This document shows positions 54,366-63,365 of a DNA stretch of 64,000 nucleotides, one piece after another. The notes beneath the pieces were generated by a model, which worked only from the letters and a program-made list of their open reading frames with translations, searched no databases and was not told where the DNA came from. Numbering within the stretch: position 1 is the first letter of the stretch; each line of letters starts with the position of its first letter. This stretch comes from Candidatus Thalassarchaeaceae archaeon (GTDB taxonomy: Archaea; Thermoplasmatota; Poseidoniia; Poseidoniales; Thalassarchaeaceae), in contig JASLKP010000001.1 of NCBI GenBank assembly GCA_030747485.1, positions 1 to 64,000 on the forward strand, given 5' to 3'. A program made the position numbers and the translations under genes.

Positions 54366-54838
54366 TGCTCGATACGAAGTTGCGTCGAGATGAAGCCGCG
54401 GCTGCCACAGAATTAGGATACGTGTTCACATTCCTGCTAGGACTCATGTTCCTATCGAGTTTCTCAATTTGGGTATGGGATCTAGAAGTTGCCACACAGG
54501 ATCGGTGGACAAAAGAAGCCCTTGAAGAAAATCTATTCTCAGTTTGTGCGGCCATTGAACGTGCTGATGAGGCCGCCAGACTAGATTCTGATGCCCGTTA
54601 CGCAGAACCTATCGATCTCCATCTATCAACTGCCGCAGGATTAGATTTGAAAATGTGGCTGACCGATGATGCACTCCATCTAAGCGATGCTGACAATTAT
54701 TACCAGACAAGTCAAGCAATTTCTGCCGCTGCAAGTACGACCCATTCCGGAACAATCGAATTAGCAGGCGTTCAAACCATCTGGGTAGTCCTTGATGAAG
54801 GTGAAGTCAAAATTCAGGTCCAACAACCAGGATTCTGA
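54362..54838 (+). CDS. Type IV pilin-like protein 3 of the cassette
   Basis: A 158-residue protein with the N terminus LRRDEAAAATELGYVFTFLLGLMFLSSFSIWVW, a prepilin-like leader (basic-acidic, small residues, then Thr-Glu and the hydrophobic helix; Glu in the position equivalent to Glu5 of type IV pilins). The head is small and acidic with a C-terminal beta segment (IWVVLDEGEVKIQVQQ). A GAGGTG Shine-Dalgarno lies 7 bases before the ATG inside gene 2. It ends with TGA directly abutting the convergent STAND gene's stop. It could be a minor pilin that primes assembly. Confidence 0.7.
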   Translation: MMLDTKLRRDEAAAATELGYVFTFLLGLMFLSSFSIWVWDLEVATQDRWTKEALEENLFSVCAAIERADEAARLDSDARYAEPIDLHLSTAAGLDLKMWLTDDALHLSDADNYYQTSQAISAAASTTHSGTIELAGVQTIWVVLDEGEVKIQVQQPGF

Positions 54839-57373
54839 TTAGCGTCCCATAATTGCCCTGTGCATCTGTCCCTGAACCTCACGCATACGCTCACTGGCTC
54901 CCAATTCACGGAAAACTGTGAGAGCACGTTGTAAGTAATTCATCCGCTCAGCCTTCTCAGGAGCAGCCTCACCAAGTCGGGCGAGCAATTCACCAATGAG
55001 TGGACGGAAATCGTTCGCTTCAGCGATTACCAACCCGTCCAGATAATGCTCGACTGCATCATCTGCTCGTCCAGCATCTGCCAGCGCTTCCCCGAGGAGG
55101 ATCTTTACCTCAACTGCTGAGCGTTGGTCCGTTTCTTCCGCCATTTGTTCTAGAGCCTCTGAATAGTGGTGCAATGCCAAATCAGGATCACCAGTTCGAG
55201 CATAGAATCGTCCGAGAACAGCACGTGAACGTGCATGTAGGCTCAAATTATCACTGGCTTCAGTCTCATCAAACGAACTCATCGCATGCTCTCTAGCACG
55301 ATCAATCTCACCCATCTCCAAAAGAGCTGAAGCCAACTTAATTCGGACTTCAATTAGAGCAGGGTCATCTTCTGCTTCCAAAAGTTCCTCGACATTGCCA
55401 TACACTTCTAGTGCGCGTTTAGTGTCCTTTTGAAGTCTGAAAATATAACCCATATTTGTATAACTTCGAGCCGCACCTTGAGCATCACCAATTTTGATGA
55501 AAATCTCCAATGCATCACGATGCAAGGTTAGAGCATGATCATGTTGTCCTCTTTGGACCGCTAAATCTGCTTTGCTAGATAATAGACGGCCTTCCATATC
55601 TAGCATCTTATGTTTCTGAACGATGGGAATCGCTGAATCATATTCCTCTTCGGCTTCATTCCAGCGACCCTGTAATGATAGGATGTCTCCTCGAATTTCA
55701 AGAATATTCGCCCAAACAATCGGATCGAAATCAGAATCGACTAAATCATTTAACAACGAAAATAATTCCATATGTCCTGCCCTCACAAGGCCACGACCAT
55801 ACTCATTGAGAACGCCAGATAGGGATTCGATATCCTCTGAATTCACAAGATGATAGATGTACTCAAGTTGTTGTTCAGGGGTATCACAACGAGTTCGGTA
55901 CCACTGACATGCTGCAGTATGCAACCTTGATGCCGTTTGAGTATCAATCGTTCTCAACAAAAATTCACGCACCAAATCGTGAACATCATAATTTTCGCTA
56001 TCTGCTTGTCTTGCCAATCCCTTCTCTACCAAATTATCCAATAGGTCCGTTTCGACTTCATGATTAGACAATGCATCCAATGGCATTGGTTCACGATAGA
56101 TGGCAATTGCGCCAAGTACACCTTTCTCTGCGCCAGATAATCGACTGAAAATTTCCTCTTCGACGAAAACTTCCAACGTGTCGTGGAAGGTACTTCCAAC
56201 TGAACCACGGTTAATCAGTTGCAAAATCAGGGGGTGGCCTCTTGACAATGTATAGATGTGTAAGAATGCTGAAACTTCGATATCTGGCATACTTGTCAGT
56301 AAACTTCGACTAGCAGTTTGATCAAGACCTTCGATGGGTAAAATCAGTGCTGAAATATTTCCGTCAGCGTCTTTGAGAGGGACGACGGCTCGGTACGAAC
56401 GGCTGAAAAGAACCAATCCACATTCTTGCATATCTGTCATCCGTAGAGACAAGCCACGAATAATCGCATACAACACCTCATCATTCACTTTGTGAAGGTC
56501 ATCGATGACAATCAATGCCGAGACTTCCTCAAGTGCACCTACAATGATGTTGACTGCCACGGCAGGGAGCGGTACAGGAGTGGCCTGAATGTAATCGGTG
56601 AGGTCATCGTCACCAATGGTGGATAACCACTCAGCTGTGGCTTCAAGGAAGGCACGACTACCCTCCCAATCTTGACAGCGATGATAGAGTAGATTTCGGC
56701 GATGAGTATACTGTCCTACAATCTTCCCGGCAAGAGCGGTTTTTCCAATTCCAGCAATTCCAGGTAGTAGTAAACATGTGGAGCGAGCATCCAACAAACT
56801 GCAAATGTTCTCCATTTCTGTTTCTCTACCAAAAAATGAACGCGTGCGGGGCAAATCACCCAATGATGTAACCAATTGTTTCTCAACGTGTTTGTCAAGA
56901 TCTCTCTGAATTAATTCTTCATTGAGGGTACGCAAATCGAGCATTCCATTGTCATCCAAATATCGTAACACATCCACGGCTCGCAACGGGAAAGATGCGA
57001 TTTCAATTGAACCGGCTAAATCAGTCGTGTGCGTGGCGCCATTCGTATCCACCAAACGGACAGGGTGTGAGGACAGGGTCTTCCATGTCTCCTCGGCCTG
57101 AACCATTCCTGAATCTGTGAGAAAGTAGGCTTTCCGCTTTCGACTCACGCCAGCGACGTGTGCTTGACGCTCGATGAGATGATTCGCATCCTTGAGGCCT
57201 GCAATCGCCCGAGGAACGTTACTACGTGCAATGGCGACGGCATTTGCGATTCCCATTTGCGAAAGAGCGAAGGGGACCTCTACTGAGTCGGTATAATCAG
57301 CATAATCCCTCAAATGGAGCATGATTCGCTCTTGGACTCCGGGTCTCGGATGAGTCATGCAATTCAACTCCAA
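54839..57373 (-). CDS. STAND-type ATPase with N-terminal winged helix and C-terminal TPR repeats
   Basis: An 844-residue cytoplasmic protein. Residues about 10-90 look like a winged-helix domain (GIANAVAIARSNVPRAIAGLKDANHLI, KRKAYFLTDSG). After FFGRETEMENI comes an NTPase core with Walker A GIAGIGKTA (about 205-213) and Walker B ALIVIDDLHK (about 285-294), then a helical arm and roughly eight TPR units (EEEYDSAIPIVQ, HDHALTLHRDALEIF, AARSYTNMGYIFR, LALHHYSEALEQM). This is the layout of signal-transducing STAND ATPases, including MalT-like regulators and some anti-phage sensors. The ligand is unknown. It abuts the pilin cassette tail to tail. Confidence 0.88.
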   Translation of the reverse strand: MELNCMTHPRPGVQERIMLHLRDYADYTDSVEVPFALSQMGIANAVAIARSNVPRAIAGLKDANHLIERQAHVAGVSRKRKAYFLTDSGMVQAEETWKTLSSHPVRLVDTNGATHTTDLAGSIEIASFPLRAVDVLRYLDDNGMLDLRTLNEELIQRDLDKHVEKQLVTSLGDLPRTRSFFGRETEMENICSLLDARSTCLLLPGIAGIGKTALAGKIVGQYTHRRNLLYHRCQDWEGSRAFLEATAEWLSTIGDDDLTDYIQATPVPLPAVAVNIIVGALEEVSALIVIDDLHKVNDEVLYAIIRGLSLRMTDMQECGLVLFSRSYRAVVPLKDADGNISALILPIEGLDQTASRSLLTSMPDIEVSAFLHIYTLSRGHPLILQLINRGSVGSTFHDTLEVFVEEEIFSRLSGAEKGVLGAIAIYREPMPLDALSNHEVETDLLDNLVEKGLARQADSENYDVHDLVREFLLRTIDTQTASRLHTAACQWYRTRCDTPEQQLEYIYHLVNSEDIESLSGVLNEYGRGLVRAGHMELFSLLNDLVDSDFDPIVWANILEIRGDILSLQGRWNEAEEEYDSAIPIVQKHKMLDMEGRLLSSKADLAVQRGQHDHALTLHRDALEIFIKIGDAQGAARSYTNMGYIFRLQKDTKRALEVYGNVEELLEAEDDPALIEVRIKLASALLEMGEIDRAREHAMSSFDETEASDNLSLHARSRAVLGRFYARTGDPDLALHHYSEALEQMAEETDQRSAVEVKILLGEALADAGRADDAVEHYLDGLVIAEANDFRPLIGELLARLGEAAPEKAERMNYLQRALTVFRELGASERMREVQGQMHRAIMGR

Positions 57374-57419
57374 GTGTATTTGTGTCTCTTTTCATCTTTA
57401 ATCTGACGTGAGAAGGCCC

Positions 57420-57440
57420 GGCCTGACCCAAGGTCAGGCC
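57420..57440 (-). terminator. Perfect hairpin after the beta-helix surface protein gene
   Basis: GGCCTGACC / GGTCAGGCC arms (9 bases) around the loop CAA, beginning 9 bases after the stop at 57450 and 47 bases before the STAND gene start. On the minus strand it is followed, after about 20 bases, by an AT-rich stretch. Confidence 0.55.
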
Positions 57441-57449
57441 AGTGCCCAA

Positions 57450-60400
57450 TCACTGGTTATCTGGCACCCACTTATTCTGCTCTGCATCCCACTTCCAACC
57501 AGGGTATCCCTGGACTGCGGCGGGTTGCGCTGCAGCGGGTTGTGCAACTGGAGCAGCGGCGGCAGCGGTTCCTGCTGCAGCACCAACTTCTGCGGCTGCC
57601 TGGCCTTGTTTAGCCCAAGCATAAGGGTCGACTTCAACCTCGTCCTCGTCTAAATCGTCCTCATCATATTCTTCAAATTCAACGAAGAAGAACACGAATA
57701 CTCCACCTAATATGGCAACGGCTACGATTCCAAGAACAATCCACACAATCGTCATCAGTAATCCTGAACCGCTATCTGATCCACCTCCAACGTTGATGAA
57801 CGAATCTGGAGTTGTTGGCTGATCTACTCCTCCGTAAACGAATTGGATGGTATTATCTCCCTTCTCAAGACGATTGCCTGGAACATCTAATTCCCATAGG
57901 CCATCACTATCAACAATTGTTGATGAGATTCTCAAACCGCCTGCAGTTTCTGCGACAACAGTCTTTCCTGGTTGTCCCATTCCAGCGAATTGCAAAGTTT
58001 CAGAGCGTGAAATGTCACGGCAAGGGGGAACGACCTGCGTGACTTGTGGGTCCGTATCAGGAACGTCCTCAACTACACCCACACAAGATGATGAGAAGAC
58101 AACTCCGACTACATCGAAGTCCATGGGCAACGAATAAGCGCGGCTACCATAGGGATCTTGAGCTACAAACACAACCCCCTCTAGGGACCAATCTTCCAAA
58201 TTAGGGCTATGATATGACATCGATAGTGGATTGTAATTGGCCACACCGTTTGCGTTAATTGTAATCACATCATAATACAAATCATCTTCAAACTTGTTTT
58301 CATCATCAAGGACGTAGTACAGCATTGAATCGTCATCTGCATCTGAGAAATACTGAGAGAGATCGAAATCTACACCGTCACCACAGCGCTCATCGGATTG
58401 AGACTGCTCCTCACAGAATACTCTGATACTGTTAGGCCAGGTATCACTTTCAAAGGTTGGAATGTTGTTGTCTTGATTTGGTGGATTATCAATGATAATC
58501 TCCGCTTCTGCAGCCTCACTGTACTGGAATCCGTCGAATGAACGTGCTTGCACGATATAGTGGTAATTGTGTACCAAAAATTGTGTATCCCATTCAACTT
58601 GCCATGCACCGTTTGCTTGAATATCAGTCACAATGGAGTGCGAACCTGATGGTAATTCAAGGAATCCTGCTTGTGGGTCAAGAATCGTGATCTCGACCTT
58701 GGTCACCGTTCCATCAGTATCCCTAGCAACACCCTGAATCAGAGTGTCTTCTGCGGCTTCAATGGTTTGACCATCGAATGGAGTGATTAACTGAATCACT
58801 GGCCAAGCATTCTCATTGTCAATATTGAGCGTTAATTCCACAGGCGTACACTCATCAACTGCGAACGAACAGAATGCAGAATCGTTTGCCCAGACACTAA
58901 CGTCGTATGCACCTGATGGCAAATGGCCAACTGACCAATCTGCTGACCAAGTCATACCACCTGGCTTGTGGAATAGATTGTAATATCCATCCGGGCCATT
59001 GACTTCAAACCAAATACGTTGGATATCACTTCCAAAGATTCCGTTGTATGAATCGCTTGCACGACCAGTAAAGTGTACGTACCCATCATCGATGAGTGTT
59101 TCATCTGCTGGTCCATCAACCCATACCGTAGGCGGCTCAGTGTTGAGTTTGATTGTACGTGTGATAATCGAAGAATACTCAATGCCATCATAAGAACGGA
59201 ATTCAAAGGTGTAGTCTCCTTCTGGTTGATCGCTCATATCAAACTCAAAGTACCAGTTTCGGAATGGATGATTGTTGTAGGATACTTCACCACCCGAACC
59301 ACTGTGATCCACAGCCAATCGCATATCAATCCAATCACTTGTGAATGGATCTTTAACCTGAATTTGTTCAACCACACCTTGTTGGTCCCATTGGGCCAAT
59401 TGGTTGCGTTCTTGCAAACTCATTCCATCATGACCATAGATTCCAGCCCAAACACCATCATGGGCACTACCAGTGAAGTTCACTGCACGCTTGAAAGAAT
59501 GGCCATCTCCCTGTAATACTGTGAGACTGGGGCCCATATTCTCAAGTGAAATGATTTCTGAAAGAACACCAGTTTGACTTGTCATTGTCATACTATATCT
59601 CTTGTAACCCTTACCAAACTTGTAAGCTGACACATAGTACAATGACATCTCTCGAGTAGAAGAACCACCTTGGCAATCTGGATCATCTTCATCCCAAAGA
59701 AGGTCGCCATCGTTATCCATCCCGTCACTGCATGAATTCTCTCCAGGATCATCAGCATGGCGATCCGGATTGATGCCGCCAGGTCCACCTCCAGTCATAT
59801 CCAGATGGAAATCACTGGCCATAGACACTTCAGGCGTCCATCCCTGTGCATCTGTAGTCAACGAATAGAGATCATTACCACGAGCATCCTCAATCAGTAC
59901 TGTAGCATCACTCACACGCACACCAGATACGACGGCTCTAAATTTGACAATCTCAGCCTTTCTAATCTGTACGGCCCACTTAATTGGGGACGTGTCGATG
60001 TAAATATTGGAGGTGTCAACATTCGTCAAATTTGCAAATGTGAAGACGGTTGAATTGTTGTTCAACGACATGGTCAATGGGAACTCTTGAGGAGGCCAAA
60101 CACTGCAAGTTGGCAGTAAGACTTGTCCGACCCAATTACTCCAACCGTTTGCTTCTGCATCGGGCCAAGCCAATTTCACAGGATTGGTCGTATTGGATGC
60201 AGCACTCGGAATGGGGATATTTTCAGACTGAACGGTTACACTACTCTTGGTAATGTTGTAGGTTTGACCGACATTTTGCCAACGATTCATCGAAAAGAAT
60301 GCTAGTGAACCATATTCGGCTTGACCTGCATAATTGGTATCATGATTGATGATGATTGCACCGGTTCCAGATGCATTGATGTCGTTGTCACGAACATCCA

Positions 60401-61871
60401 TAATCGAACCAATGGCTCGAATTCCATCTCCATCACCGCCTGCTGTAATGTCATTGTCAATCAGTGTCAATGATGTACGGAATGCGTGTACTGCTGGACA
60501 TGGGAAATCACCCCCCCATGCCTTTACACTGGAACAACTACCACCTTCTCCCTCGATGATTGAATCGTGAATGTACATTCGATTTTTGGTAGGGTAAGGT
60601 ACTGACCAGCCACTGTCACCATAGTGATATTCACCAGCAACGATGGGTTCCTTGGCAATTCCAGTAATTGTGACACCCTCTACGATGACATCACTTTCAC
60701 CGATTGACCAAATGCCGTTCCAACCACCAATATCTGTAATTGATCCACCATTAATTGTGACGATACTATCTGAAATTTGAATGCCGGAACCATCGCTAGC
60801 GCCAGTAATGTCGTTATTGTTGAAATCAACCCATGCACGGTTGAATGCAGTGAGAGGTGATCGCTCCTCTGTTGTGACCGTGTTTCCTTCAACGACCAAT
60901 TTGTAATCGGTAACGCCAACCTTTCGCTTGTTGTTCACGTCAATTCCATTACAGGTCGTCGTGATCGTGGCGTTACTAACTGTACCTGCAGTGTCATCAA
61001 AACGCATTCCGAAATCACCAGAACTGATACTTACGCCCGATACATCGACGAATGACTTCTCTGCCCACAGTACGTGTCGTCCGTCATCGTTCTGACCACA
61101 GCCCTTGTCAGTGCCCGTAAATGTTGCACTTAGAATTGTAAAGGGGTTGAGGGCACTTCCTGCCCCATAGGCCTGAATGGCAGAACCAACCAAACTGGTA
61201 TCATCATCACCTGTGACGAATTCTCCGCCCAGAATCGTAGGACTGGCCAAGTCAAGAACGAGTAAACTACTGGTATTGACACCTTCGAACTCCATGTCCG
61301 TCATTACCGGACTTGCTCCATCCAATACGATGGCGCCGTATTTGACCTCGGAAATATCGGTCACCCAACGTGGAATTCCATATGCATTGGTGATTTTAAC
61401 ATTGTTTAATTTGGTATAGCCGATATCAACAGTGTTTCGAAAAAGAATACCTTCATTGCATGACGGGTCTCGATTCCAATGATTGTTGTCATAGATTCCA
61501 TAACAACTACCGTATGCTTGCGAATCAACAGGATCTTGCCAAGTAAACGTAACTTGATTGGCAGCACTACCCATACCATTGGCACCACAAGCAACATCGG
61601 CAGCACACAATGCTCCACGAACGTCAATGATGGTCCCATTCGGAATGGTTACCGTTGTTCCAGGTTGAACGATTAATTTCGCACCAGCGGCGATAATCAC
61701 GTCACCAGTCAATGTGTGCGATCCTGACCAAACTTCGGTTCCAGAAATGGTACCAGTTGAAGTATCGTTAGCTGCAGTAGCCATTGGCATCATTCCAATC
61801 AATCCGACCATGACGCTGGTGAGCATCAATGCAGACAAAAACAGGCTCTTTTTTCGATGGGTCTCTTCCAT
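57450..61871 (-). CDS. Giant anchored beta-helix surface protein
   Basis: A 1473-residue type I membrane protein. A signal peptide (MEETHRKKSLFLSALMLTSVM) starts at 61871; an upstream frame of 31 codons is ignored. Residues about 40-560 form a right-handed parallel beta-helix with PbH1-like rungs (VIVEGVTITGIAKEPIVAG; SLTLIDNDITAGGDGDGIRAIG; MDVRDNDINASGTGAI), a fold used by pectate lyases and polysaccharide-binding proteins. A calcium-type segment (DNDGDLLWDEDDPDC) and several Ig-like modules follow. One membrane helix lies at about 1366-1390, then a very acidic stretch, an Ala/Pro-rich linker and the end YPGWKWDAEQNKWVPDNQ. Polysaccharide binding or cleavage is plausible but unproven. Confidence 0.85.
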   Translation of the reverse strand: MEETHRKKSLFLSALMLTSVMVGLIGMMPMATAANDTSTGTISGTEVWSGSHTLTGDVIIAAGAKLIVQPGTTVTIPNGTIIDVRGALCAADVACGANGMGSAANQVTFTWQDPVDSQAYGSCYGIYDNNHWNRDPSCNEGILFRNTVDIGYTKLNNVKITNAYGIPRWVTDISEVKYGAIVLDGASPVMTDMEFEGVNTSSLLVLDLASPTILGGEFVTGDDDTSLVGSAIQAYGAGSALNPFTILSATFTGTDKGCGQNDDGRHVLWAEKSFVDVSGVSISSGDFGMRFDDTAGTVSNATITTTCNGIDVNNKRKVGVTDYKLVVEGNTVTTEERSPLTAFNRAWVDFNNNDITGASDGSGIQISDSIVTINGGSITDIGGWNGIWSIGESDVIVEGVTITGIAKEPIVAGEYHYGDSGWSVPYPTKNRMYIHDSIIEGEGGSCSSVKAWGGDFPCPAVHAFRTSLTLIDNDITAGGDGDGIRAIGSIMDVRDNDINASGTGAIIINHDTNYAGQAEYGSLAFFSMNRWQNVGQTYNITKSSVTVQSENIPIPSAASNTTNPVKLAWPDAEANGWSNWVGQVLLPTCSVWPPQEFPLTMSLNNNSTVFTFANLTNVDTSNIYIDTSPIKWAVQIRKAEIVKFRAVVSGVRVSDATVLIEDARGNDLYSLTTDAQGWTPEVSMASDFHLDMTGGGPGGINPDRHADDPGENSCSDGMDNDGDLLWDEDDPDCQGGSSTREMSLYYVSAYKFGKGYKRYSMTMTSQTGVLSEIISLENMGPSLTVLQGDGHSFKRAVNFTGSAHDGVWAGIYGHDGMSLQERNQLAQWDQQGVVEQIQVKDPFTSDWIDMRLAVDHSGSGGEVSYNNHPFRNWYFEFDMSDQPEGDYTFEFRSYDGIEYSSIITRTIKLNTEPPTVWVDGPADETLIDDGYVHFTGRASDSYNGIFGSDIQRIWFEVNGPDGYYNLFHKPGGMTWSADWSVGHLPSGAYDVSVWANDSAFCSFAVDECTPVELTLNIDNENAWPVIQLITPFDGQTIEAAEDTLIQGVARDTDGTVTKVEITILDPQAGFLELPSGSHSIVTDIQANGAWQVEWDTQFLVHNYHYIVQARSFDGFQYSEAAEAEIIIDNPPNQDNNIPTFESDTWPNSIRVFCEEQSQSDERCGDGVDFDLSQYFSDADDDSMLYYVLDDENKFEDDLYYDVITINANGVANYNPLSMSYHSPNLEDWSLEGVVFVAQDPYGSRAYSLPMDFDVVGVVFSSSCVGVVEDVPDTDPQVTQVVPPCRDISRSETLQFAGMGQPGKTVVAETAGGLRISSTIVDSDGLWELDVPGNRLEKGDNTIQFVYGGVDQPTTPDSFINVGGGSDSGSGLLMTIVWIVLGIVAVAILGGVFVFFFVEFEEYDEDDLDEDEVEVDPYAWAKQGQAAAEVGAAAGTAAAAAPVAQPAAAQPAAVQGYPGWKWDAEQNKWVPDNQ

Positions 61872-61950
61872 GGGTTTCACTCCAAGTTGTAACCATGCGA
61901 CAGGTGCAAGGGCTATAACAGCCACGTCGCCGCGGCAGCCCGTTTTCAGC

Positions 61951-61998
61951 CATAAAAATATCAAAATATAAAATTAGTATCAAAATTTAATATCATAT
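61951..61998 (-). promoter_or_regulatory. Strongly AT-rich promoter-like block
   Basis: Nearly all A/T between the two minus-strand genes, with TTTTATATTTTGA (61962-61974, minus strand) as a good archaeal TATA-box match about 90 bases before the start at 61871. This is the clearest TATA-like element in the window and probably drives the beta-helix protein. Confidence 0.55.
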
Positions 61999-62004
61999 TC
62001 TGCT

Positions 62005-63279
62005 TTAAGTATCGCCACGAATTGCAATTTCATCGGCTACAGCGACCTCCCATGCGGATGCATCTAGCATGCCGTACCCGTATTTTGGATGATGTTGACC
62101 ATTCTGGATTGTACTTGGACGACATGAATCAGCTAGCGCTCGTTTTACCAAGTCGATGTCATCACGATCCATATTCAATCCATTTCGAGTCAAAGCATCT
62201 CCGTGCCTCTCCAATATCAATGCTAAGGCTCCAGTCACGAACACGGTAGAATCACTGGTGCCAGTACTGACGGAATAGGGGACTGCAAGATCAGGATTAG
62301 ATGTTGATACAATGCCGACCCCGGGAGCGGAAACTTCTGGCTTCTGATGTGGGTAGATACGAGTTTCACCATCTGTGCCTTCAGTCAATGAGCCGATTGC
62401 AGTTTGATTCCACAAATTTTCATTTGCATCGACAGCCCCCACAGCAATGACACCGTCGACATTCGCTGGAATCGAGACATCGATGACATCACTGTCCGTC
62501 CCACCTGAATTGCCTGCTGCTGCGACGACAAATATGCCGTGATCCAATGCATTACTCACCGCACTTGCTGTTTGTGAGCCCAGAGGGTTGTCGCGATTGG
62601 GGTCCCCACCCAAAGACAGGCTGATGATATCTGCATCCATATCTTGCCAACACCACGAAATGGCTTGGGCGACTGAGGATTCAGATTGAGTCTGGCCATC
62701 TTCACCTAGTGCTGCTGCAATAATCAGGCCCACACTCGGTGCAGCTCCAGTGAATGTACTACCTTTTGCAACCAAAATTCCAGCCATCATCGTACCATGG
62801 AGATCGTTTCCATAATCCTTAGGCGAATTGGAACCGGAAATGAAATCTTTGAATCCCAACAAATTGACCTCACTAAAATCAGGGTGAGAAATTTCTATTC
62901 CCGTATCGACAATGCAAACGTTGACGCCCTCTCCTGTCAAGGAGAAATCAGCCTTCAATGAACGAATGTTCGTATCCTCATAAGCCCACTTTGAATCCGG
63001 GGTCAACGCATCAGCGAAGTATGTGACAACCGTAGGATAGGCGAGCATCAAGCCTGCGATGAATGCCATCACGACCAACATACCCCATGGTCGCGGTGGA
63101 TTATTGCGAATGGTTTCAGATGTTGCTTGACGCCATGCTTCGGCCTGGCTAGCACTGGCACCGTATGCTTCAGGCGGATATCCTGGTGCATCAGGGTCAA
63201 TGGCAGTCAGCATCCTCGGATCTTCTGGTTCTGGAAGATACTCTAGGTGCCGATAGGGTCCAGTAGACATCTTGCTCAC
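62005..63279 (-). CDS. Membrane-bound subtilisin-like serine protease (S8), N-terminally anchored
   Basis: A 424-residue protease. It has no cleavable signal; a 64-residue cytoplasmic Pro-rich segment precedes one helix (about 65-87, GMLVVMAFIAGLMLAYPTVV), so the catalytic domain is outside. The triad is D125 (VDTGIE), H161 (LHGTMMAG) and S342 (GTSDSTV), with oxyanion N257 (AAGNSGG). There is no long propeptide or accessory module, in contrast to the 1622-residue S8 enzyme in the same window. It may process the surface proteins encoded around it or feed on peptides. A good Shine-Dalgarno (GGAGGGTGA) lies upstream of the ATG. Confidence 0.93.
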   Translation of the reverse strand: MSKMSTGPYRHLEYLPEPEDPRMLTAIDPDAPGYPPEAYGASASQAEAWRQATSETIRNNPPRPWGMLVVMAFIAGLMLAYPTVVTYFADALTPDSKWAYEDTNIRSLKADFSLTGEGVNVCIVDTGIEISHPDFSEVNLLGFKDFISGSNSPKDYGNDLHGTMMAGILVAKGSTFTGAAPSVGLIIAAALGEDGQTQSESSVAQAISWCWQDMDADIISLSLGGDPNRDNPLGSQTASAVSNALDHGIFVVAAAGNSGGTDSDVIDVSIPANVDGVIAVGAVDANENLWNQTAIGSLTEGTDGETRIYPHQKPEVSAPGVGIVSTSNPDLAVPYSVSTGTSDSTVFVTGALALILERHGDALTRNGLNMDRDDIDLVKRALADSCRPSTIQNGQHHPKYGYGMLDASAWEVAVADEIAIRGDT

Positions 63280-63334
63280 CCTCCGGGTATCGAATGGGGT
63301 TCATGTTCCCTTCGTGCGCTAAACGCACTCCAGC

Positions 63335-63353
63335 AGTACCTGTAAGGTACTGA
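63335..63353 (-). terminator. Perfect hairpin before the membrane-bound subtilase gene
   Basis: CAGTACCT / AGGTACTG arms (8 bases) around the loop GTA, 12 bases after the stop of the partial gene. A second short stem GTGCG/CGCAC lies at 63315-63329, between it and the next start. Confidence 0.5.
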
Positions 63354-63365
63354 TGTGTGATTCAA

